NCBI GenBank assembly: GCA_022749755.1
Contig: CM040448.1
Location: 5,640,481 to 5,704,480, forward strand
Origin: Azadirachta indica
Lineage: Eukaryota; Streptophyta; Magnoliopsida; Sapindales; Meliaceae
Length of the DNA stretch: 64,000 nucleotides
Direction of reading: 5' to 3'
Position 1 is the first letter of the stretch. Every line of letters begins with the position of its first letter. The translations under genes were made by a program, and so were the position numbers. This document shows positions 36,246-46,500 of the stretch, piece by piece. The notes beneath the pieces were generated by a model. It had not been told where the DNA came from, ran no database searches, and saw only the letters and a program-made list of their open reading frames with translations.

Positions 36246-36760
36246 TAACCAAAAGCACAGTACAAATAAAATTAAAAAAAAAAAACATAATTAAAGGGAA
36301 AGAATTTGTGTAACAACAAACATTTGCAACAAATTTGAAGTAATCCAGTGGTAATTTTAACACCAAGCTGTAGCAAACAATAACAATAAGAAAAACTAGT
36401 ACCAATAGCAGGCAATTATAGCAGTAGTAGAATAATCCATTAGCAACAAACAAAAACCAACAAGCAAACTCAGCACCAACAGCAACAAGGAAAAATAATA
36501 GCAACCCAAGCGTGACAACAACATCAGCAGCACCATAACAACATCTATATGCAACAAGTAGTAGAAAAAAAAAGTTGACAGTAAGTAGTAGTAGCAGACC
36601 AACAGCCAACAACCAGCAACAACAAATGTAAGAAGACAAACAGAAGCATAATAATAGTTAAAACAAGAAAACAATAAAGAAAACAGCATCAGGAAGAACT
36701 GAAGTAGAGAAGCAATATTCAACAGCAAAACAAAAAAAAAAAAAAAATAATAAACTTGCA
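36246..36760. repeat. Low-complexity CAA/CAG-rich degenerate trinucleotide tract
   Basis: On the plus strand the sequence is dominated by AACAACA, AGCAGCA and CAGCAAC words with little else. Long leucine- and tyrosine-rich frames on the minus strand are by-products of this composition and have no domain signal. Confidence 0.7.
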
Positions 36761-37296
36761 AGCTTATAAAATATTAGAAAAGAAGACAAATGAAGCTACT
36801 TTTATTTTACCCAAAAACCAAAAATAAAGCATAAACATATTTATGCCAAAATACCATAAAAAAAAAATCATTCAAATCAATGCATCTTTACGGTTGCGAA
36901 GAAGGAGGCTGAGACTGTGAAAAACACCTCAAGTTACTCATTTGAAAGTGACCTACAACTGTAGCTGTAATTGTAAAAAACTTAAGCTAAGATGAATGAC
37001 TAATGTTCTACCAACATTGAGCTGGTATACGACCTTGAAAGTGTTGTCCCTGAGGTGGGCAACTAATGTTCTCTCCAACAGTTTGACTTGAGATTCGATA
37101 TCTTTGTTGAATACCCAAATCTGAATTGCCAATATCATATTCGTCTTGACTTTCCACAAAGACAATAAAGAGAATGACATATTATTTTATAAATTATACA
37201 ATAGTTATAATATACATTTTTTCATTAAATTATAAGTATAAAATAATCAGGGAAGTAAACGCATAACATGACATATGAAATACCACACAAACCTTT

Positions 37297-38640
37297 CGTT
37301 TGCCATTATTACTTGGCGGGGCAGGTTGACGTTTGCATGATTTTTCATTGTGTCCAATGAATCGACAATTAACACCTATGTACATGTCCCTTGGTTTCTG
37401 GAGTAAAAGGTTTACTAGGCTCCATTCACCTTAGATCTTTTCAGCCTGCTAATAAGGGTTTTTTTTTTTAGTAGAAGTGGAGGTTCATAGTCCACACCAA
37501 GCCAAAATTCCTTGGTAGATATAGGGTTGATAATGCCTAAATATGTTCTTATAATTAAATTCTTAGTTTTTTAGATCATCATGCACAGTCTTTTAGATTT
37601 CGCTTTATGTATAATATGATGCAAGCAGCATACTCACATAAAATTTCAATTATTTGCCAATTCTTATAATTGCACTCTTTTGTTTCTATGTTAACCATAT
37701 GATTTTTGCTATAATTCTCTAGAGTTTCATACTTTGGCCCCACCTCCACAATGAAGGAATTAGTTTTCTTTCTTGCTCAATAGGTTTTGCAAGCTTTTTG
37801 TTGACAATAAATGAAAGATTATTAGGCTATAATTGTGTATTTGCATGTTGGGACTCAAACATGTTCATAATCTTCCTTCTCAAATATTTATCAAGCTGAG
37901 CATAAGCTTGTCTCAGTACAATTCTATCCACGCATTGAAACACTCTTTATAGTTATTTGTGGTACGAATAGCTATTGAAGTTGTGTCTAAGGTTGACGTT
38001 GACCAGTGCCTTGGATGTATTTTAGACAATCATGCATGAGCATCCTCACGCACACCATTTTTATAGATCATGATTGTAATCTTCCTCTTATCTTTACTAC
38101 TTACACTTTCGGTATAAAATTTATAAAAAACCAATTTCAACTATCAAAATTTTCAAAATCAAGAACAACAACCATGAAAAGGAAGATCATGTTATTGTCA
38201 TCAAGTACAACAGTAGTAAGCAATACTCCTTTATATAGTCCTTGCAAGTGACAACTATCCAGCCCCTTTATTTGTGCTCTAAAAGAGAGAAAAACAACTC
38301 TTAAATATTGGCCCTCTCAAACTAAGTGGTGTACTATTTGACACAAAGGTAACTGACCGTTGATTGTGGTTTTTAACAGCAATCATATACTTTCAAATCT
38401 TAGCATATGTAGCTTTATGATTTCTTCCAATGCTTTTTAGTGCAAGCTTCTTACCTCTGTAAATTCTACCTCTAAAAACCACTAACCAATTTTGCCCAAA
38501 TCATTTCTTGAAGTATTTTCACTTCAATGTTTAGATTAGTTCAAACCAAGGAACTATATATCTTTGTAATCTAAATTGTCGTTGCATCGTCATACAAACT
38601 TTTTCTTTCACATAATTGTATAGGACTAAAACTGAACCAT
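37297..38640 (-). pseudogene. Decayed Mutator-like (MULE) transposase
   Basis: Read 38640 to 37297, the fragments follow the order of a plant MULE transposase. The N-terminal region contains KKLALKSIGRNHKATYAKI. The start of the DDE domain reads GLDSCHLQGLYKGVLL and then VLDDNN. NNYKECFNAWI follows. The SWIM zinc finger is CNYKNWQIIEILCEYAACIIL, and the terminal zinc knuckle is NCRFIGHNEKSCKRQ (37320-37375). In-frame stops interrupt nearly every segment, so no protein is made. Family knowledge: MULE transposases cut and paste elements with long inverted ends and 9-bp target duplications. I did not find a matching pair of terminal inverted repeats for this copy. Sequence down to about 36890 may be its C-terminal tail. 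Confidence 0.75.
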
Positions 38641-38649
38641 GAAACGATC

Positions 38650-40500
38650 AAGCTCATGTGCATGTGACACATATACCCTTCATTTACAATTTAGATCTTA
38701 TTAATTTTATTAGTTTAGGGTTATATTTGAGTTTGATTTGATGTTTGTATTTGGATTTGGGTATTCTAAGATTTCTAATTTAAGTGTTAAAGGACCCATG
38801 TCATTCAAAGATATTTCTACCAAGTTTTTATAGAATTTTTTATTTGATTTAATATGTTATTTTGAGTTTGTTGAGAATGACTTTTCCATAGAAAAAATTT
38901 TTTAGTTGAGTGGGCATATACTGTTTTTTTTTAATTACTAATATTACAAGGTTAACATTACAAGTTAAATGTCTGTTGTAAGCTATATAGTCACTAATAT
39001 GGTACATTCTAGATGTATACTAACAATTTGTAAGACACTTACCCTTATTAAAAGAGTTTTTTGACCCAAATATCTATTCACAACTTATGAGGTATCTACC
39101 TTTTTTAGAAGAGATTTCTATCCACAATAATGTGGAAGATCTTAACGTAGGCACCAAGAGTTAAATTTATGCCCTTCAAATAAGGACACAGATTCTTACC
39201 ACCCAGCCATAAGTTAGGTGGCGAGTGGTCTATTTTCTAAGATGTAAGCGTTCAGATGATTTAAGAACTAAAATATGCAAACATAATTCACTGACTTGTC
39301 AAGGATATATAGATGTGGTTAATTTGCAAGGAAATGTTCATAGATTGATTAATTGGATGGAATCTTTTATAGGTATTTTTTATATGGTTATGAGAATTAT
39401 TAGAATTATAGTATTAGAGTGGAGATGGTGATTGTGTTGATGGATAAGTAATTGTTGCATTTTCATTTCATTTTAATTGCATTTATCAAATTGTCCTTTA
39501 AAAAATAATGATAGACTAACGGCATAATAACTCAATGAGGGAAAGTGTCTATTTCTCCAAACTTCCGCGGGTTTATCCCCCAAACTCTAGGGAGGTATAT
39601 GCCTTTTACTAAACTCAAAGGGCTATCTATCAATTTTGTTTTTAAATAGAAAACCCTTTTAAACACATTGTCGATTGTATAATCCCTCGCCAGCAAAACA
39701 CAAACCATTGTGTATCATGTTCATCTCAAAGCAAACTATGTCTAACAGAAAATTTCAATTCTCTTTGCTTCTTACTTTTAACTCCATATTAAAGTTAAGG
39801 GTATGGAATCGACATTCGTTTCTCCAACAAGGGCAATCATCACTAAGATGTGGGCATCGCCTTAAAGCCAAAGTAACTGCACCATACATATGTATGATAG
39901 CCTTAAGTGCATTCATCCAACAATTAATCATCACAACTGTCTTGTCATTTAATTTCTAAAAAATTTTTCACCAGAAATTGAAAGCTTACCCAAAGTGCAA
40001 AACCTAATAGTTTTGCATCCATTCTCGTAGAATGTAGTTTTGTACGTATTACCCAAAATTGATTTGCAAGATGCCAATGTTTTGGGTCATGCAATGAGGA
40101 ATTAGGTTTATTTTAGTTTTTCATAAATTGATTATGAAACATGGGTTTCATGGTAATGAGTTTTCTATGAATGTGATTATGAAGAGTTGGCTTTTTGATG
40201 TATACGAAGGGTAAATAGTGAACATGTCTTACAGCAAACAATTTACAACATGAAAAATATACAGAAACTCTATCCATGAGCCACATTTTCTTGCTGGCAT
40301 TTCATCAAACACTTATTTAGGTCATTCAAAATTTTTGCAATTAAATTTGTATTTGATCATTTTTTAATGGATAGGCCTAACGTGAGGAAACAATGTTAAA
40401 ATTTGCTAAATAGTAAGTTAATTTGTTATTTTACTAAAGTTTGGAGACTAAAATATCATTAGCTTCTGTTAGTTTAGATACCACGAAAACACAATTTATG
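38650..40500. other. Noncoding DNA, nothing recognised
   Basis: AT-rich with short frames only, none with a known motif. Part of it could belong to the MULE remnant's 5' flank. Confidence 0.4.
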
Positions 40501-40504
40501 GAGG

Positions 40505-41010
40505 CAATAATAATTTCATACCTAAACTTTAACGAAACAACAAATTAGAATATAATTTAACAAATTTTAATATTTTCATCACTACTGTTATGACGGAGTT
40601 ACAATAAAGGACGAAAATAAAAATAACCCTTAGAGGTTTTATTTTTCTCTCGTCTTTATGCAGATTGAAACTCCAAAAATGCTATGAACCCATCCAAGCA
40701 ATTTCATATAAGCAATTTGAGTATCAAATCAACCTAAGCAATTTTACCAATAAAATAACCCAAATAATTTCATCAACACCCACTCAATATTACAGTAAAA
40801 TCAGCAAGAAAAACCCAAATACCAACAATAAAACCCAACAAAACCCAGAAAAAATGATTAAAGTTTGATATGGAAAAAAAAAATATTTCGTCCTTGATTT
40901 TAATTTTGTCATAACAATAGGGACGAAAATATTAAAATTTATTAAAGCATATCTTAATTCATTATTTTATTAAAATTTAGGGATGAAACTGTTATTACCC
41001 TAATTTTTTA
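40505..41010. mobile_element. MITE with ~125-bp terminal inverted repeats
   Basis: The left arm, 40505-40627 (TTTCATACCTAAACTTTAA ... TTATGAC ... AAAGGACGAAAAT), pairs with the right arm, 40885-41010, read in reverse (TTTCATCCCTAAATTTTAA ... TTATGAC ... CAAGGACGAAATA). The middle of about 250 bases is noncoding. It lies 240 bases downstream of the intact F-box gene's stop codon. Confidence 0.65.
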
Positions 41011-41249
41011 ATATATACCAACACTACAGCTATAAATTTATTAGCAGTCAAAATTTGTACATTTATAGTGCACCCACATTTGATTAAAAAATACCCACAA
41101 AATATATACAACAATACCCAATTTGCAATATTCTAGGCAGATGTATATTGTTTTTTAAAAATTTCCAAGTAAATGTTCACATTTTTTAAACATGAATTAA
41201 AAACAATGTTTTGGAAGGAAGAAGTAATACTACTTCACCTGGTTCTCTC

Positions 41250-42464
41250 TCAATACCACTTCTTCTGCAATTGTATATACACACTCCTCTTCCTCTTTCC
41301 CAACCTAATGCGCCCTCTTAATAAATGTTTCCTTGGAGTTAAGCAAAATCCTTCATTGTATAGCACTAAACTTTCAGAATAATTAACCATATCTACTGTA
41401 AAACCATCATCATTCCCTCCAATTGCCAGATTTTTAAATTGCTGTTCCTCGAGGTCATAAGAAACCAGCTCTCCAGTCATCATCAACAGCATAAAATCAA
41501 TGTCGTTGTTGACAATTCCTAATGGTCTAAAAATTAATGTTTCCTCTGCAACAATTGAGTACTGTTTAGTCCAAGATTCACCATTGCCATACTCCATCAT
41601 CACCCATATGTTACAACTGATGCCGCTGCAGTCAATCAAGGCCAGTAATTTCCTCAGCACTGCTACTCCAACTCGTGGGTTATCTCCATTTTTGTGACAC
41701 TCTGGTAGCATTATCTCTGCAAACTGTTCAGAATCAAAATCAAACAACAGAATAACATTGCCTGAGGTTGTTTCTCCCGTTTTAGAAGCATACCAATGGA
41801 ATGCTCCATTGAGAAATGCTGAAGACAGTTTGCCATTTGCATAGTACCCAGCATTAGTTCCGATTCTCCTCCATGAATTTCTGGCCAGTGAGTATACCTC
41901 AACTTTGGGGGGTTGTTTCTCAACATATATAGGGTCATAAACATTTCCGAAGTACAGGATCCTTACAATCCTGAAGTCATTAGTCCGCTGATGAAATCCG
42001 AATCCAATGGAGAAATAAGTTCCATGATTTGTAAAACAGTGAGCAAAGCAAGAACCCCGGAGGATCTTGAGTTTCCAAATGGAGGGATTCCACAAATATA
42101 TGGTTGGACCAAAAGATTGATAGGAATCAGTCAGAAAAATTAACCCATTTAAAGAACCAACTATTTTGATGTAATTGGTTTCACACCTAAATGGGACTTG
42201 AAAACTTGAATGCTCAATGAAAGTGTTTTCATGCAACATGGAGAAGAAATTGTTGCAAGAAGGGCTCATCTTGTGGTGGAAAATGTACCCATGATGATCA
42301 GTGTTGTTGTTGTAGAGATTGAGGTGCGTGGAAATGAAGTTAGGGTTAGTGATTAAGGAACACCATGATTTGCAGACACATCTGTATCTAATGAGATCAC
42401 GAACTGATAATCGAGCAAGAATATTGTAAAGAATTTCAACTGGTAGATGATGAATTGATGACAT
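41250..42464 (-). CDS. F-box protein, CPR1/CPR30-like
   Basis: An intact single-exon gene of 404 residues starting MSSIHHLPVEI. The F-box is at about residues 4-44 (LPVEILYNILARLSVRDLIR, VCKSWCSLIT). The F-box-associated domain shows GFGFHQRTNDFRIVRILYFG, VEVYSLARNSWRRIG, WVMMEYG and the terminal GKRKRSVYIQLQKKW. The start is supported by alignment with both other copies in the window. It should act as an SCF ligase substrate receptor in cytosol or nucleus; the substrate is unknown. It is closer to the frameshifted copy at 3.2-4.4 kb than to the one at 7.7-8.9 kb: they share HHLPVEI, QPPKVEVYSLA and AGYY motifs. A broken relative lies about 0.4 kb upstream on the same strand. Confidence 0.9.
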   Translation of the reverse strand: MSSIHHLPVEILYNILARLSVRDLIRYRCVCKSWCSLITNPNFISTHLNLYNNNTDHHGYIFHHKMSPSCNNFFSMLHENTFIEHSSFQVPFRCETNYIKIVGSLNGLIFLTDSYQSFGPTIYLWNPSIWKLKILRGSCFAHCFTNHGTYFSIGFGFHQRTNDFRIVRILYFGNVYDPIYVEKQPPKVEVYSLARNSWRRIGTNAGYYANGKLSSAFLNGAFHWYASKTGETTSGNVILLFDFDSEQFAEIMLPECHKNGDNPRVGVAVLRKLLALIDCSGISCNIWVMMEYGNGESWTKQYSIVAEETLIFRPLGIVNNDIDFMLLMMTGELVSYDLEEQQFKNLAIGGNDDGFTVDMVNYSESLVLYNEGFCLTPRKHLLRGRIRLGKRKRSVYIQLQKKWY

Positions 42465-42819
42465 TAAATTAATTAAAAAGAAAGACTTACCAAATAACGA
42501 AGAGATTATAGGACGGTCTTCCGGTGTCTCTATCTGCTTCAGGTTGAAGTAAAGAGATGATCAAGAAAGAAAATGGGAATAATAGCCATGCTAGCTAGTG
42601 CTACTTTTTTAAAGTGGGCCACTTTACAGCAACAACAAAAATTGAAATAAATTGTTTATTAACTCAGAAAACGTAAAGATAATGAAATGAAATACAAACA
42701 TCTGTCCTTTTCAATCTATTATACAAAAGGCATCTTATGATTCAGCTCTACATTAAAAATGTAAATGGAAAGTGGCAACAACACTGAATCTGAAAACAGT
42801 AGTGTTTTTAAATACATTC

Positions 42820-43205
42820 ATCTACTTGAACAACAGTATAAGATCACTAGGCTCTCAGAAAAACTAACGAAGCATTGTTGCCATAAATCTAAAAAACTTT
42901 CTTTGAACTTGCAATTTTTTTCTCAAGGTCATAAGAAGTCAGATTAAAAACATCTTTGATTGCCAAACGATTGTTGTTGAAAAAGCCCAATGGACATGAA
43001 ACTCACTACCTTAAATTTACTACAAATGAAAAATAGTGTTTAGTCCAAGTGAATCCATCCCTCGACACTGCTACTGGAACTTTACAGTCAGACAAGCAAG
43101 CATCTGCACTTATGATCAATATGTCTGACAAGGTAGCAGAATAATGTCGATCGATCTCCAAAATTCTCAGAATCAAAATCTAAAGATAAAACAACCTCGA
43201 TCGTA
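42820..43205 (-). pseudogene. F-box gene fragment (relic of a fourth paralogue)
   Basis: The plus-strand sequence from the AAGATCACTAGGCTCTCAGAAAAACT stretch onward lines up with the C-terminal half of the F-box genes. Landmarks are the LVLY-ESL region, TTTTTTCTCAAGGTCATAAGAAG (the LEK-LVSYDLE region), AGTCCAAGTGAATCC and TCTCCAAAATTCTCAGAATCAAAATC (the FDFDSE-F-EI region). Gaps and shifts break every frame and the F-box end is absent. It is an old tandem duplicate. Confidence 0.7.
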
Positions 43206-43585
43206 GATAAATTTTTCTATCATCAGGAAGACATTTGAGCTACTAAGATATCATTTGATATGTGCATTATTTACTTGTGAATCACATGAAAACAGAACGG
43301 TCTATAAGAATAGCTGATTGGCATGTTATACCAATAGGCATTGGTAGCATCTTGAAAATGGATTTGGAAAAAATAAAAAACATACCAACTAATTTCCACT
43401 TTACTGTCCCTGTTGTTAATAAGAATTACATACAAAAGTTAGACAAGAAGTCAGAGAGAGCAAAATGATAACAATGCTATTTCATTCTATCGGAGTGCAG
43501 AAGCAGTAAAAAATTTCTAAAATTATGATCTTCTATAACTCCAATCTCAGCTTGCAGCCGCAAACCAACACTGTTTTCATAGCTT

Positions 43586-46500
43586 CTACCACCCACCACC
43601 GCCACCGCCACCAGACCAACCGCCATCAGACCCTTTTTTGGAAGCACTGCCCCATCCAGAATCTTTGTCATTACTGCCACCGCTTCCCCAGCCACCACTA
43701 TCACTGCCACTTGCTCCTCCACCCCAACCACTCCCACCACCTCCACTTCCACTTCCACCACTACCCCAACCACCTGGAAAAGCTTCTCTGCCTGCTGGAT
43801 TTTGAACTTTAGCACCTGGAAAATTGCCCCAGCTGTCATCCCCAGATTTGTTACCTGAATCCCATTTGGGGGTCGTATCATAACTAGAATCTTGCCTCTC
43901 ATTGTTGCTACTTCCTCTGCTGCTGTTATATGATCCTCGACCACGCCCACGCCCACCATGTGGCCGTGGTACTCCACTCGGATGTCCATCTCGACCACCA
44001 CCATTTCTGTAATCATTTCGGCCTATAAATCCAAGAGAAAAGCAATCAATAAGTTAGGATGATACAAAGCAAGTAAAAAAGTGATCTAGAAAGTGTCTAT
44101 TGAAGCATGATAGAGAGTGAGAACAACAGTCATGTATCAAGCTCTTGCAAAGTTAGGGAGTAATGTATCTTGTAGTGTAATAAATCTCAGACACTAAATT
44201 TAAAATCATTAAACCATGCAATTTTCCCAAAAAAATAAATAAATAAATCATGCAAAAAGGACCATTTCATTACATCAAACAGAATTGAACGTTTAACTAC
44301 TGAAACAATATACATGATGTCCAACATAAAATTTCCCAGCAATGTTGAAATTAGGCTCAACCTTCGCATATTATCTATAAAGTACTTCTGCTTAATCCAG
44401 CAGATACCAAAAGTTGCTTATAGAAAAAGGAAAACACTGATCCATCAAAAAATAAATGTTTGCTTAGTGTCGTTAATAAGTTTCTGCCTTTTGATTAACA
44501 AACAAAATGTTTGCTATAGAAGCTGAATATAGATAGTATCATTTATGAGTTTCAGACTGAATTTCTTGAGAGGGATCAAATTAATATACCTTAAGCTTCA
44601 ACAAATTTTTAGTAGTGTTATTTTTCAAAAGCAAATAGACTAAGACTAGTATTATACATTATAGCGACAGGTTAAAAGGCAGAACCAAACAGTCTTTGGG
44701 AGCAGTCATAACTCAAAAACATCAGATATATGAGACCAAACCCACCAAAAAAGATCAGTCATTTTAATTTAATATTCCATACTGCATGCATATCTAAAGT
44801 TCTTTGAATACTTTTTAAGAGACTGCACCTGTTCTTGAACCCGGAGTAGAGGATCGATCTCTGTTCCAACCACCTTCATTGGTTGAGCCACCCCAGCCAC
44901 TACCCACAGATGCTGCAGAAGAGCCCCCAGTCGCAGGGCTTCTCATTGGTACCATAGCAGCAACTGATCTAATAGATGGTGCTGAGTCATGCTGAGGGTC
45001 ATCAATATGCCTCTGAAAATATGCCACAAGCCGATCAATGTCCTCAAACATCCTTTTCCGGAACTTAAAACCCTTGGGATATAGACCAATATACTCATGG
45101 TGTGGATTTGTACTTCGTATGTATGTTAGAATGAATGTGCCTGGATGTTCATGAGAAATGCCAAAACAATAAACTATCCTTGTAGGAAACTCTGCTTTCT
45201 CAATCCTTAGAAGCTCATCAACCTCTGCTTTAGTGCCTTTCCTGAACTTGCGATAACTAAGCATTGCCTTTAGGTGGGACACTAACGGATCAACATATCG
45301 ATCCATTACCTAAATGACAACAAAAGCAGATAAATCAGAATTTTGTCATTTGTGCCAGGTCAGATATAAAAATGCACACTTGCATGCCTGCAGATAGAAA
45401 TGACATTCCATTTCCATTTTACCACATGTAATAAGCACTATACATGAGTTGTTTAGCCATTGTCCCTAGACCTTTTAGCAGAGTCAAGGTACTTGCGGGG
45501 ACGTGTTATGGCTTTGAAACTACAACTGCTGTTGGATGGAATCACAAGTGCCAAATATTAGTGAAACAATGAGTTGTTCCCACTAAAAGTTGGTGGTTAG
45601 TAAATACTTTTTCAGCTGTGCTCTGAAAGTTGAATAGAAGCTAGCAGTACGAAACAATACCCTTAACACAGCAAATTACCTAATTTACATACACAAAATG
45701 ATTAACATCAAGCATCTCTCATGCATCTTTTTAGTTCTTTTGATACCAACGATCAGTAAGAGAGCAAACATCAAAAAGAGATTCAAAAAGAAGCATCACT
45801 GACCTCATCCAAATCCTCAAAAGTATCCTCCCCAATTTTCAATGTCTTTCCAATACGAAGCAAGCTTGTGATGTCCTTGTGCTCCTTTCCACCTTCAACT
45901 ATGTCTTTGTGGGCATACACTCCATCATAAACTTTCAGAGTTAAAGTTAAATAAGAAGGGCCGCGAGAACTAGGACGGATGATGCTTTCACCAGGATCCT
46001 TGTCAGATAATAACTGTGGAACACAGTTATTGAGAATAAGGACGTCACACAATTCAATAAAAATAAAAATATTAAAACCCATGCTTAGAAGAATATTTAA
46101 TACCTTTATGAGAAAAATACTAGCATGCACCTTTCCAGAAATATTATGTCAAAATCCAAAACCCAACAATTCAAGCAAAATCAAAGTCTTAGCCTTATAC
46201 AAGTATACAAAATATTACTGTTAATGTTCCATGCATTTTGGAAAATGTTCAACTAAACCTTTAAGTGGGAAAACAAGATTCCAATGTATCAATTGAGGAG
46301 ATAATTGTGTCTTTACCAAAAATAAAAATAACATCAAATCTTCAAAGATGATTGCCAACAGACAAGCAGGAAAAGCCCAATCAGACTAAAGAAACTATCT
46401 AGGCTAAATTATTCAATAAGAAAACCCCAAAAAAAGGGAAGGAACTAGAAAAGCCTAAATTGACAATTCAAATTAAGTCCAACACAGTAAAATTTCAATA

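Noticed and set aside
36199..36761. Two long leucine/tyrosine-rich minus-strand frames resembling membrane proteins
   Set aside because: They arise from the CAA/CAG-rich low-complexity tract on the other strand and have no start context, domain or homologous neighbour.
39675..39959. A possible zinc-finger (GRF-like) fragment near 39.8 kb
   Set aside because: The cysteine spacing did not hold in any single frame, and no neighbouring domain supports it.
43477..44016. A 179-residue glycine/valine-rich frame on the minus strand
   Set aside because: It is an alternate frame of SPT6 exon 17. The true frame there gives the G/S/W tail, in phase with exon 16.
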